Below, piece by piece: positions 9,122 through 16,614 of a stretch of DNA of 64,000 nucleotides. Made by a program: the position numbers and the translations under genes. Where the stretch lies: assembly GCF_003400205.1 (NCBI RefSeq), contig NZ_QUQV01000013.1, forward strand, positions 28,384 to 92,383, read 5' to 3'. How positions within the stretch are numbered: the first letter of the stretch is position 1; each line of letters begins with the position of its first letter. The notes beneath the pieces are model-generated. The model did no database searches. It was not told the DNA's origin and saw only the letters and a program-made list of their open reading frames with translations. Origin of the DNA: Bacillus sp. HNG (GTDB lineage: Bacteria > Bacillota > Bacilli > Bacillales > Bacillaceae_L).

Positions 9122-9442
9122 TCATAACCAGTTATTAGCCCAATCCTCAACAGTTTTTAATGCCTTTCCCAATTCATGTCCCTTTTTTGTTAGTGAATAT
9201 TCCGTTCGTACGGGACGATCCGTAATCACGTTTCGAAGGACTAATCCGCAATCTTCAAGTTCTTTTATCCGTTCGTTAAGCATTCTTTTACTTAAATCAG
9301 GAATCGAGGAATGTATTTCACTAAATCGTTTTGGTTCCTCCATTAAGGTATGAATGATCAACCCCATCCATTTTTTTCCGATCATATGATATAATTCTTC
9401 AACCTTTGAGCATTCTCTTTCTTGAATAACTTTATCTATCAT
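9122..9442 (-). CDS. HxlR (DUF24)-family repressor, YodB/CatR-like redox sensor
   Basis: A 106-residue winged-helix protein. GKKWMGLIIHTLMEEPKRFSEI and LSKRMLNERIKELEDCGLV are close in pattern to B. subtilis YodB and CatR. The lone N-terminal Cys in ERECSKVEE aligns with the redox-active Cys6 of those proteins, which senses quinones and diamide; a second Cys lies in LEDCGLV. AGGAGGTG sits 8 bases before the ATG. It is divergent from the gene at 9731, whose promoter carries two inverted repeats including TTAC-N5-GTAA, so it probably represses that gene, and perhaps the promoter at 1417 as well. Whether it is YodB or CatR is not decided by sequence. Confidence 0.85.
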   Translation of the reverse strand: MIDKVIQERECSKVEELYHMIGKKWMGLIIHTLMEEPKRFSEIHSSIPDLSKRMLNERIKELEDCGLVLRNVITDRPVRTEYSLTKKGHELGKALKTVEDWANNWL

Positions 9443-9635
9443 GACTATACACCTCCTATATCAGTAATCATCTATATACACAAAAAGTAACAAGGTAATG
9501 TAATGTTTAATAAAATTATATCCTAAATAGACCATTATAAAAAGGGAATATTATGAATGAATTGTGACAATATTAAAGGGATAATAGTAATGAAACTATA
9601 GAAAAATAATAAGCTGCTAGTTATTTATATTTATA

Positions 9636-9692
9636 GTTACTTGTTGACTAAAAGTAACCAATATTGTAATATAGGTTACATAAAGTAACCTA
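9636..9692 (+). promoter_or_regulatory. Promoter with two HxlR-type operators in the HxlR/9731 intergenic region
   Basis: TTGACT (9644-9649) and TAATAT (9667-9672) are 17 bases apart. One inverted repeat, GTTACTT...AAGTAAC (9636-9658), overlaps the -35. A perfect one, TAGGTTAC-ATAAA-GTAACCTA (9672-9692), starts at the -10 and contains TTAC-N5-GTAA. The rest of the 288-base gap (9443-9635) shows GTAAC half-sites near 9487 but no other gene. Confidence 0.75.
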
Positions 9693-9730
9693 AAGTTTTC
9701 ACCCAATAAATACACTAGGGGAGATTGATA

Positions 9731-10225
9731 ATGATGCAAATATTAGACGCAAAAATGATTGATACCAAGTCGGGATTGGAAACGTATTTAGATATCCAAA
9801 AAAATGTCCATGTTGCCGATCTACACATCCCAACAGAAGACAGTCCTTTTTTCGATATTAAGATAGGAATTGAATATTATCGTTTGATAGACCAGAACTA
9901 TTATGATAGCCAGGTCAACTACTTTTGGATAAGAATACATCCAGAGATGAATACAATTGCTTTATTAGAACCTGAAATACAAAACATTTTTAGTATTAAA
10001 GATGTGAATGAAAGAGTGGCAACGAAAAAATTAATTGGTGAATGGTTAATTAACACAAATGCTTTTAAATCTTCAATAAAAAATCTGATTGAAGAAAAGA
10101 AATCTGAAAATGTGGTAACAGAAAAAGACATTCGAGAAACATTACGCACCATTGAATTATTAGAAAAGACACTTGAACTGAAAACAGAGGATATATTAAA
10201 GGCTGAAGTCAAAAAAGCTAGTTAG
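9731..10225 (+). CDS. Unknown protein under HxlR-type control, 164 residues
   Basis: I do not recognise this family. ATG 9731 follows AGGGGAG (9717-9723); a TTG at 9725 is too close to it. The first half is rich in beta-type and aromatic sequence (FDIKIGIEYYRLIDQNYYDS, VNYFWIRIHPEMN), and the last 60 residues are charged and likely helical (SIKNLIEEKKSEN, TLRTIELLEKTLELKTEDIL), suggesting a coiled coil. There is no signal peptide, membrane segment or Cys. It is divergent from the HxlR gene and sits between it and mhqR. Its promoter carries two perfect HxlR-type operators, so it is probably induced by quinones or thiol-reactive compounds. Confidence 0.7.
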   Translation: MMQILDAKMIDTKSGLETYLDIQKNVHVADLHIPTEDSPFFDIKIGIEYYRLIDQNYYDSQVNYFWIRIHPEMNTIALLEPEIQNIFSIKDVNERVATKKLIGEWLINTNAFKSSIKNLIEEKKSENVVTEKDIRETLRTIELLEKTLELKTEDILKAEVKKAS

Positions 10226-10228
10226 TTA

Positions 10229-10275
10229 TTGACACATGCTTTTTAATATATTACAATTATCTTGAATTCGAGATA
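10229..10275 (+). promoter_or_regulatory. mhqR promoter with MhqR box
   Basis: TTGACA (10229-10234), 17 bases, TACAAT (10252-10257). The near-palindrome TATCTTGAATTCGAGATA (10258-10275) follows the -10 directly. This matches the known MhqR box and indicates autoregulation. Confidence 0.85.
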
Positions 10276-10308
10276 TTTTAATTAAAGATTCTTTTGAGGA
10301 GGTGCAAT

Positions 10309-10737
10309 ATGGCGAAAAAATGCTCAAACCAACCATTTTTAATTTTGATGCAAACATCTAGAGCGATCCAAGAAAGAATCAGAGACGATATGATGAAAAA
10401 TAACTTAAGCATAACTGAATTTTCGGTTCTAGAAGTGCTTTTTCATAAAGGTAAACAAACCATTCATCAAATTGGAAAGAGCATATTGATTACAAGTGGT
10501 TCAATGACATATGTAATCGATAAATTAGAACAAAAAGGATTATTAAAGCGCAGTGCTTGTCCAGATGATCGACGAGCGATACATGTATCGTTAACGACTG
10601 CTGGAAGTGAATTGATGAATAGAATTATGCCTGAACATGAGGATTGTGTGGATAGTATTTTTGATTCACTAAATTCTCAGGAAGTAGATACTCTGATAGA
10701 CCTACTAAAAAAAGTAAAAGAAAAGGTGGAAGATTAA
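10309..10737 (+). CDS. mhqR: MarR-family repressor MhqR
   Basis: A 142-residue MarR-type winged helix: AIQERIRDDMMKNNLSITEFSVLEVL, HQIGKSILITSGSMTYVIDKLEQKGLL as the recognition region, and the wing CPDDRRAIHVSLT. In B. subtilis MhqR represses quinone-detoxifying dioxygenases, MhqD, MhqN and azoreductase. ATG 10309 follows GAGGAGGTG; an earlier in-frame GTG-type start would lack a ribosome site. Cys residues occur in AKKCSNQ, SACPDD and HEDCVD, but MhqR is not known as a simple thiol switch. Assignment is supported by MhqR boxes at its own promoter and ahead of the dioxygenase and pirin genes. Confidence 0.88.
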   Translation: MAKKCSNQPFLILMQTSRAIQERIRDDMMKNNLSITEFSVLEVLFHKGKQTIHQIGKSILITSGSMTYVIDKLEQKGLLKRSACPDDRRAIHVSLTTAGSELMNRIMPEHEDCVDSIFDSLNSQEVDTLIDLLKKVKEKVED

Positions 10738-10772
10738 AGGTCAATTTAGTATTGACATTTTTTTAGAAGTAA

Positions 10773-10790
10773 TATCTTGAAATGAAGATA
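10773..10790. promoter_or_regulatory. MhqR-type operator upstream of the dioxygenase operon
   Basis: TATCTTGAAATGAAGATA keeps the outer arms TATCTT/AAGATA of the MhqR box with an altered centre. TTGACA lies at 10752-10757, but the best -10 is not at standard spacing, so the exact promoter is uncertain; TTGAAA inside the operator with GATAAA at 10802 is an alternative. Confidence 0.65.
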
Positions 10791-10884
10791 CTTAAATTAA
10801 AGATAAAAGATAAGAATTGAATGATTTTAAAAACTGAAATTGAATTTATTAGATAAAAAAACGATTAATAGGAGTGAGACCAAA

Positions 10885-11823
10885 ATGGGTAAACAGACAA
10901 TGGGGATTCATCATATAACTGCAATAGTAGGTCACCCACAAGAGAATGTAGATTTCTATGCAGGTGTTTTAGGATTACGTTTAGTTAAAAAGACAGTGAA
11001 TTTTGATGACCCAGGAACATATCATTTGTATTTTGGGAATGAAGGTGGAAAACCAGGAACAATTATTACATTTTTCCCTTGGGCAGGTGCTTATCAAGGA
11101 AGAATTGGTGATGGTCAAGTAGGTGTTACTTCTTATGTTGTACCTAAAGGAGCATTGGATTTCTGGGAGTCAAGATTAGAAAAATTTAATATTCCTTTCA
11201 CTAAAATAAAGCGTTTTGGAGAAGAATATCTGGAATTCGATGATCCACATGGATTACACCTTGAAATCGTCGAGAGAGAAGAAGGAGAAATCAATAATTG
11301 GACATTCGGAGAAGTAACCCCTGAAGTTGCAATAAAAGGTTTTGGTGGAGCGACTTTGTTTTCATCCCATCCAGATAAAACTGCAGAATTACTAGAAAAA
11401 GTAATGGGTCTTGAATACGTAGATAAAGAAGCAGATTTTGTCCGTTTTCGTTCTTCAGCTGACATAGGAAATATCATAGACTTAAAGGTGGTTCCAACTG
11501 GAAGAGGACAAATGGGCGTTGGAACAGTTCACCACATTGCATGGAGAGCAATTGACGACAAAGATCAATTGGATTGGCAGAAATACGTTGCAGAAAATGG
11601 ATATGGTGTAACCCCTGTACAAGACAGAAATTATTTTAATGCGATTTATTTTAGAGAACACGGAGAAATTTTATTTGAAATTGCAACAGATCCTCCTGGA
11701 TTCGCACATGACGAATCACATGAAACAATGGGAGAACAACTAATGTTACCTGCACAGTATGAACAGTATAGAGAGCAACTCGAACATAGTTTGATTCCAA
11801 TTCAGGTGAAAGAATTAGATTAA
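10885..11823 (+). CDS. mhqO: Ring-cleaving dioxygenase of the glyoxalase/VOC superfamily (MhqO-like)
   Basis: A 312-residue protein with two VOC modules, the size of Bacillus MhqO, MhqE and MhqA. The first module has GIHHITAIV, FYAGVLGLRLVKKTVNFD and LYFGNEGG; the second has VHHIAWRA and [12 protein letters not shown]. The family is thought to cleave hydroquinone or catechol-type rings using a metal held by two His and one Glu; HHIT, VHHIAW and LFEIA are the likely ligand sites. ATG 10885 follows TAGGAGTGA; upstream in-frame residues have no ribosome site. It is first in a run with a second dioxygenase, mhqD and a DoxX gene. Choice of mhqO over mhqE is by neighbourhood only. Confidence 0.85.
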   Translation: MGKQTMGIHHITAIVGHPQENVDFYAGVLGLRLVKKTVNFDDPGTYHLYFGNEGGKPGTIITFFPWAGAYQGRIGDGQVGVTSYVVPKGALDFWESRLEKFNIPFTKIKRFGEEYLEFDDPHGLHLEIVEREEGEINNWTFGEVTPEVAIKGFGGATLFSSHPDKTAELLEKVMGLEYVDKEADFVRFRSSADIGNIIDLKVVPTGRGQMGVGTVHHIAWRAIDDKDQLDWQKYVAENGYGVTPVQDRNYFNAIYFREHGEILFEIATDPPGFAHDESHETMGEQLMLPAQYEQYREQLEHSLIPIQVKELD

Positions 11824-11854
11824 TTAGCAAATTATGATGAATGGAGAGAATGAG

Positions 11855-12799
11855 ATGCAAAAAACATCTGGTATCCATCATATAACGGCAATGGTCAACG
11901 ATGCCCAAAGAAATATTGATTTTTATGCAGGTGTACTTGGACTTAGACTTGTTAAAAAAACCATAAATTTTGATCGACCAGAGGTATATCATCTGTACTT
12001 TGGAAATGAAACTGGAGATCCAGGAACCGTTATTACCTTTTTTCCATGGCCCAAACAGCTAAAAGGTCGAATTGGAATGGGGCAAGTAGGGGTTACAAGC
12101 TACTCTATACCTACCGGATCATTGGAATTTTGGGAAGAACGTTTGCAAAAGTTCAGTATTGATTTCACGTCATCCATCCGCTTTGGAGAAAGATATGTAA
12201 CATTTAAAGATCCAGACGGTCTTGAACTTGAACTAATTGAAAGAAAAGAAGGACCAACTAATCATTGGAGTTTTGGCGGGATAAAAGTCGAGAATGCAAT
12301 AAGAGGTTTTGCTGGAGCAACATTACTTTCCGCACAACCCAATAAAACGGCAGAAGTACTTGAGAATGTATTAGGTCTAACATGTATTGGTGATGAAGAG
12401 GGTTTTCTTCGATTCAAGTCCGATGGCTTACTAGGAAATGTCATTGATATTAAGTTAACCCCTTCAGTTAGGGGCCTTATGGGAGCAGGAACAGTTCACC
12501 ATATCGCATGGAGAGCAAAGGATGAAGAGGATCTTCTCCGATGGAGAAAGCTCCTTCAAGAAAAAGGCTATTATCCAACAGAAGTAAGGGATCGACAATA
12601 TTTCAAAGCTATTTAATTTCACGAAGAGGGAGGCATTCTTTTTGAAATAGCAACAGACCCACCTGGGTTTTCGGTAGATGAGTCAAATGTTGAACTAGGT
12701 GAAAAACTTATGCTTCCTGCATGGCTTGAGTCAAAACGAGAAGAATTAGAAGCAACCTTACCACCTGTTAAGGTTCGCGTATTGGAAGGAGAGAAATAA
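11855..12799 (+). pseudogene. mhqE: Second ring-cleaving dioxygenase (MhqE-like) interrupted by an in-frame stop
   Basis: The frame from ATG 11855 (GGAG 8 bases upstream) is a close paralogue of the preceding gene (GIHHITAMV, FYAGVLGLRLVKKTINFD, VHHIAWRA). It stops at TAA 12614-12616 after 253 codons, where the paralogue has Tyr in [21 protein letters not shown]. The same frame then continues [18 protein letters not shown] for 61 more codons to TAA 12797-12799, which overlaps the mhqD start. One base change (TAT to TAA) explains it. The shortened product would lose the Glu that should be the third metal ligand. It is a recent nonsense mutation or a base-calling error. Confidence 0.85.
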
Positions 12800-13401
12800 T
12801 GAAACACATATTTAACAAGGGTAAAAATCCTGAAAAACCTACATTGTTATTACTTCACGGTACGGGAGGTAACGAATTAGATTTGTTACCTCTCGCAGGA
12901 AGAATAGATGATGAAGCATCCGTATTAAGTGTTCGTGGCAATGTCTTGGAAAATGGTATGCCTCGATTCTTTAGAAGATTAGCAGAGGGTGTTTTTGATA
13001 TAGAAGACCTTATTTTCAGAACAAAAGAATTGAATGAGTTTCTTGATGAAGCTGCGGTGAAATATGAATTTGATCGAAATAACATCTTAGCAATTGGATA
13101 TTCAAATGGAGCAAATATAGCAGCTAGTCTATTGTTTCACTATCAAGATGCATTAAAAGGGGCGATTCTTCATCACCCCATGGTTCCTCGAAAAGGGATG
13201 GATCTTCCAGACCTAACTGGAACATCCATCTTTATCGCTGCGGGGACAAACGATCCAATTTGTTCGCCAATGGAATCAGCTGAATTAAAATCTATTCTTG
13301 AAAATGCACATGCAAATGTAGAAATTCATTGGGAAGATAGAGGCCATCAGTTGACGGTAACGGAAGTAGAAGCTGCTGCACAATGGTATAAAGATTTATA
13401 A
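12799..13401 (+). CDS. mhqD: Carboxylesterase/hydrolase MhqD
   Basis: A 200-residue alpha/beta hydrolase of the phospholipase/carboxylesterase family. It shows LLLHGTGGNE (oxyanion region), nucleophile Ser102 in GYSNGA, Asp152 in GTNDPICS and His183 in RGHQLT. MhqD of B. subtilis acts with the ring-cleaving dioxygenases in hydroquinone detoxification; its natural substrate is not established. The ATG at 12799 overlaps the stop of the upstream frame (TAATG), which implies translational coupling that the upstream nonsense codon may weaken. AAGGAGAG lies just before it. Confidence 0.88.
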   Translation: MKHIFNKGKNPEKPTLLLLHGTGGNELDLLPLAGRIDDEASVLSVRGNVLENGMPRFFRRLAEGVFDIEDLIFRTKELNEFLDEAAVKYEFDRNNILAIGYSNGANIAASLLFHYQDALKGAILHHPMVPRKGMDLPDLTGTSIFIAAGTNDPICSPMESAELKSILENAHANVEIHWEDRGHQLTVTEVEAAAQWYKDL

Positions 13402-13429
13402 CTAAAATAGATTTATGGAGGAAGAAAGA

Positions 13430-13855
13430 ATGGTACAAAAAAACGAAATTGGAGCACTTATTTTACGAATCACACTGGGAATACTCTTTCTAATACACGG
13501 GGTAGTGAAATTCCAAGGAGGAATTGAGAATACTGTCGGATGGTTTGAAAGTATTAATATACCTGGATTTATGGCATATGTTGTTGCTTTACTTGAAGTA
13601 ATTGGGGGTATAGCGCTTATCATTGGATTTGCTACTAGACTTGTATCTATTTTAATTGCTCTATTAATGATTGGGGCAACACTTACAGCAAAACTTCCAG
13701 TTGGCTTACTAGGGAATGGCCAAATGGCAGGATATGAATTAGACTTAGCGTTTTTAGCTATAGCAGTTTACCTTGCAATTAATGGAAGTAAGCTATTATC
13801 CATAAGTCGTTTGTTATTTAACGAAGATTCAAATGAGATAAAAAGAGCCGCTTAA
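13430..13855 (+). CDS. mhqP: DoxX-family membrane protein (MhqP-like)
   Basis: A 141-residue DoxX protein with four predicted membrane helices: ILRITLGILFLIHGVVKF, FMAYVVALLEVIGGIALIIGF, SILIALLMIGATL and LDLAFLAIAVYLAI. DoxX members (MhqP, CatD) are encoded next to dioxygenases for quinones and catechols and are proposed to support redox or thiol homeostasis at the membrane; the mechanism is not settled. ATG 13430 follows GGAGGAAGAAAG; an earlier in-frame ATG at 13415 sits on that ribosome site. It is the last gene of the dioxygenase run. Confidence 0.85.
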   Translation: MVQKNEIGALILRITLGILFLIHGVVKFQGGIENTVGWFESINIPGFMAYVVALLEVIGGIALIIGFATRLVSILIALLMIGATLTAKLPVGLLGNGQMAGYELDLAFLAIAVYLAINGSKLLSISRLLFNEDSNEIKRAA

Positions 13856-13895
13856 ATGTAGAAGTACCCGTTGACCTATATAGAGTAGATGGAAA

Positions 13896-13942
13896 TTGAC
13901 AATTTTGGCTTTTTACTATATGTTTATCTTGAATTCGAGATA
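13896..13942 (+). promoter_or_regulatory. Pirin-gene promoter with MhqR box
   Basis: TTGACA (13896-13901), 17 bases, TATGTT (13919-13924), then TATCTTGAATTCGAGATA at 13925-13942. The 18-base operator is identical to the one at mhqR and placed the same way against the -10. Confidence 0.8.
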
Positions 13943-13958
13943 TATAGAGGTGAGATAA

Positions 13959-14666
13959 ATGATTCAAAGATATCCGGCAGCATCTAGGTACTCTGTTAAA
14001 AATGATTGGTTAGAGAGCAATCTTAGTTTTTCATTTGGTGAGTACTATGACGAGGAAAATATCCATTTTGGTCCACTTCGTGTTTTTAATGATGACACCG
14101 TACAAGCAGGAAAGGGATTTGGTATTCATCCGCACAGGGAAGCGGAAATTGTTTCGATTGTATTGCGTGGTCAACTAAAGCATGAGGACAGTCTTGGAAA
14201 TAGTGGGATCTTACAATTTGGAAATGTTCAGCGTATGACTGCTGGAACTGGTTTACTCCATTCTGAAGTGAATCCTTCTCTAGAAGAGGAAGTAAGCTTT
14301 TTACAGCTCTGGTTCAAATCTACTGAAAAGCAATTATCTCCTTCCTATGAGGATATTACTTATAATCCTGATGATATGAGGAATAAATTGTTACCCATCG
14401 TTTCCACAGCTCCAACCAATGGAGCAGCGAAAATTCATAGCGATGTTACATTATACTTATCCAAACTGGATGCAGGAGAAGAGATCTTCTATCAACAAGA
14501 ACAAGGAAGAAAGATGTATGTTTTTGTGATTGATGGGGTGCTTGTTTTAAACAATGACGTTGTTGTTGGAAAAAGAGACAGTGCACGTATAACTGAACTA
14601 AATGAACTCACGTTAAAATCAACAAAAGAAACCTTCTTTTTATTGATAGATTTGGGTGGTGCCTAA
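13959..14666 (+). CDS. Pirin-family bicupin protein
   Basis: A 235-residue pirin-like protein. The N-terminal cupin carries the metal-site pattern FGIHPHREAEIVSIVLRG with HPH and a following His in LLHSEVNP; the second cupin is less conserved. Bacterial pirins of this group (YhhW-like) can show quercetin 2,3-dioxygenase activity, and others respond to electrophile stress. ATG 13959 follows AGAGGTGAG. Its MhqR box places it in the quinone regulon, an addition to the B. subtilis list as I recall it. The gene overlaps nothing and is followed 1 base later by a small unknown gene. Confidence 0.82.
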   Translation: MIQRYPAASRYSVKNDWLESNLSFSFGEYYDEENIHFGPLRVFNDDTVQAGKGFGIHPHREAEIVSIVLRGQLKHEDSLGNSGILQFGNVQRMTAGTGLLHSEVNPSLEEEVSFLQLWFKSTEKQLSPSYEDITYNPDDMRNKLLPIVSTAPTNGAAKIHSDVTLYLSKLDAGEEIFYQQEQGRKMYVFVIDGVLVLNNDVVVGKRDSARITELNELTLKSTKETFFLLIDLGGA

Positions 14667-14667
14667 T

Positions 14668-14940
14668 ATGTTATTAATTCGTCATTCGATTGGAAGCCGA
14701 CTCTTTTATCAAACAGAAGAATATGAGATTCATCCAGAGCAAGACAAGTGGGTCATATCTCTTAAAATTTCCGATGAAGGTGCCAAAGAGGTCATTAAAT
14801 TTAAAGAGGAATTGAATCTGTTTGATGTCGAAGAGAACCAAAAGACTTGGTATTATTCATCAGATGGTAATGTTGAGTTTAGTATGGAAGAGTCTACAAT
14901 TACGATTACTGCAGACCATAAAACTATCTATCCAGTTTAA
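14668..14940 (+). CDS. Unknown small protein, 90 residues
   Basis: ATG 14668 begins right after the pirin stop, with GGGTGGTG as a plausible ribosome site. The product starts MLLIRHSIGSRLFYQTEEYEI and alternates hydrophobic and charged residues, suggesting a small alpha-beta fold; there is no Cys, signal peptide or membrane helix. I do not recognise the family. It is co-transcribed with the pirin gene by position, so it is probably under MhqR control too. Confidence 0.6.
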   Translation: MLLIRHSIGSRLFYQTEEYEIHPEQDKWVISLKISDEGAKEVIKFKEELNLFDVEENQKTWYYSSDGNVEFSMEESTITITADHKTIYPV

Positions 14941-15011
14941 TAAAAGGTATACCACGAAGTGAAAAAACGATAATTGATAGAAATAATAATAACTTGAAAG
15001 GGTGCTTTGTA

Positions 15012-15549
15012 ATGGCAAAAATCGGTATTATTCTAGGGAGTCTTCGAAAAGAATCTTTTTCAAAAAAAATCGCAAATAATGTAGCTTCATTGTTCCCGGA
15101 AGGATATGAAGCTGAAATTGTAGAGATTGGAAATCTAGCTTTGTATAATCAGGATTTCGATGATGAGAACAATGTACCAGCAGAGTATACTGCATTTCGC
15201 AACAAAATGAAGGAAATTGATGCTGTCTTGTTTATAACCCCAGAGTATAACCGCTCTGTACCAGCTGTCTTAAAGAATGCATTAGATGTGGGGTCTCGTC
15301 CTTATGGAGCAAGTGTTTGGGATGGAAAACCGGCAGCCATTATTAGCCAATCTCCAGGAAGTTTAAGTGCTTTTGGTGCAAACCATCATTTGCGACAATC
15401 TCCCAATAGTTCAACAACCTGAGGCGTATATTGGGAATGTTATTAGTTTATTGGATGATGAAGGTAAGATCAAGGATGAAGGAACGGTTGAGTTTTTACA
15501 ATCCTTTGTGAATGCATTTGTTGATTTAATAAGAAGATATCAAAACTAA
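15012..15549 (+). pseudogene. NAD(P)H-dependent quinone/FMN reductase (ChrR/YieF-like), frameshifted
   Basis: From ATG 15012 the frame encodes a flavodoxin-like reductase: MAKIGIILGSLRKESFSKK, TPEYNRSVPAVLKNALD, SPGSLSAFGANHHLRQS. Then the frame changes. After TCT at 15399-15401 the homologous continuation PIVQQPEAYIGNVISLLDD is found one base over (from 15403) and runs to TAA 15547-15549. Family members normally have about six residues (of LVFLNM type) between LRQS and P-VQQPEAY, and these are missing. This fits a deletion of about 17 bases rather than a single-base slip. The unbroken enzyme would reduce quinones or azo dyes, which suits the island. Confidence 0.8.
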
Positions 15550-15581
15550 TATTGATTACTTGAAAAAATTATTCGCTTCTC

Positions 15582-15629
15582 AACCCGAAGGTTTACCAAT
15601 ACTTCTTTGGTAGAACATCGGGTTTTTTT
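15582..15629 (+). terminator. Rho-independent terminator ending the quinone island
   Basis: AACCCGA (15582-15588) pairs with TCGGGTT (15618-15624), with an inner TACCAA/TTGGTA stem, followed by T residues. Confidence 0.75.
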
Positions 15630-15654
15630 GTGTCCAGTTCAGTTCATTTTACAT

Positions 15655-15730
15655 AAATCAAATTTTTTTGATTTATTAATTGCATTTTATTGGAATTTAA
15701 ATTAAGATTTAAATATCAAAAAAGTTTGAT
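15655..15730 (+). promoter_or_regulatory. ArsR-type operators ahead of arsR
   Basis: Two inverted repeats with ATCAAA/TTTGAT arms: AAATCAAA-TTTT-TTTGATTT (15655-15674) and ATCAAAAAAGTTTGAT (15715-15730), the second just before the ribosome site. They resemble ars operators of Bacilli. Repression by the adjacent ArsR is inferred. Confidence 0.65.
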
Positions 15731-15745
15731 GAAAGGAGGATATCA

Positions 15746-16072
15746 ATGGAGGCAGTCAAACCAACATTTCAACAATATGAAAAAAAGTTTAAAGCCCTTG
15801 CTGATCAAAAGAGGCTAGAAATCATGTATGAGCTTTGTCAACGGGGTCAAACGTGTGTATGTGATTTAACAGAAACCTTTGGGATTTCACAATCAAAACT
15901 ATCTTACCATCTTAAAATTTTATTAGATGCAAATTTAATTGTTAAACAAACAAAAGGAACATGGAGTTATTACGATCTAAATGAGAATGAAGTAAACGGC
16001 TTACTCTCTGAAGAACTTTGTTGTATTTTTAGAAAAACGGGCAATAAGGCAGCACAAAACAGCTGTTGCTAA
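15746..16072 (+). CDS. arsR: ArsR-family metalloregulator
   Basis: A 108-residue winged-helix repressor. TCVCDLTETFGISQSKLSYHLKILLDANLI is the ArsR DNA-binding region with the As(III)-binding CxC pair Cys37 and Cys39; further Cys31, a CC pair at 92-93 and a terminal CC could also bind arsenite. ATG follows AAAGGAGG. It heads arsR-arsI-arsB-arsC and has operator-like repeats on both sides, so it should repress the operon until arsenite or organoarsenical binds. Confidence 0.92.
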   Translation: MEAVKPTFQQYEKKFKALADQKRLEIMYELCQRGQTCVCDLTETFGISQSKLSYHLKILLDANLIVKQTKGTWSYYDLNENEVNGLLSEELCCIFRKTGNKAAQNSCC

Positions 16073-16085
16073 TTTTAACTTTTAA

Positions 16086-16101
16086 ATCAATTTTTTTTGA
16101 T
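16086..16101 (+). promoter_or_regulatory. ArsR-type repeat between arsR and arsI
   Basis: ATCAA-TTTTTT-TTGAT lies 31 bases before the arsI ATG. The same half-site as in front of arsR suggests an internal regulated start, though no strong -35/-10 pair is clear. Confidence 0.45.
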
Positions 16102-16132
16102 ATAGGGGAATAACATTTGGGAGGGCTTTTAT

Positions 16133-16540
16133 ATGAAATATGTTCACGTGGGAATTAATGTAACGGATTTGGAAAAGTCGATTGAATTTTATAAAAAGGT
16201 GTTTGGGGTCATGCCTGTTAAAACGAAAAATGATTACGCTAAATTCTTAGTAGAAGAGACAAGATTGAATTTTACGTTAAACGTGAAGAATGAAGTAAAA
16301 GGTAATCAAGTTAATCATTTTGGGTTCCAAGTTCATAACGCTGAAGAAGTCATTTTTCATAAAGAAAGATTAGAAAAAGAGGGATTCTTTGCTCGTGAGG
16401 AGATGAATACAACGTGTTGCTATGCGCTTCAAGATAAATTTTGGGTTACAGACCCAGATGGAAATGAGTGGGAGTTCTTTTATACAAAAGAAGAAAGTGA
16501 TATGAAACAAGATGTAAAAGATACTTGTTGTGTTAGCTAA
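16133..16540 (+). CDS. arsI: ArsI-type C-As lyase (VOC superfamily)
   Basis: A 135-residue glyoxalase-fold protein. The diagnostic vicinal pair Cys95-Cys96 occurs in NTTCCYALQDKFWVTDPDGNEWEFF; His5, His62 (NHFGF) and Glu114 are the likely Fe(II) ligands. ArsI cleaves the carbon-arsenic bond of trivalent organoarsenicals such as methylarsenite, giving arsenite. A CC pair near the C-terminus (TCCVS) is also present. The ribosome site is GGGAGGG. It lies between arsR and the arsenite exporter, so arsenite released by the enzyme can be pumped out. Confidence 0.88.
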   Translation: MKYVHVGINVTDLEKSIEFYKKVFGVMPVKTKNDYAKFLVEETRLNFTLNVKNEVKGNQVNHFGFQVHNAEEVIFHKERLEKEGFFAREEMNTTCCYALQDKFWVTDPDGNEWEFFYTKEESDMKQDVKDTCCVS

Positions 16541-16614
16541 AAAAATCAATGGTTTTCCATATCAAATATAATTTACATCCAAGAATTTCATTCTGTTAAT
16601 TGGAGGTTCAACTG

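Noticed and set aside
11133..11477. Antisense frames over the dioxygenase and other genes
   Set aside because: These follow codon-shadow patterns of the real genes and lack ribosome sites and family motifs.
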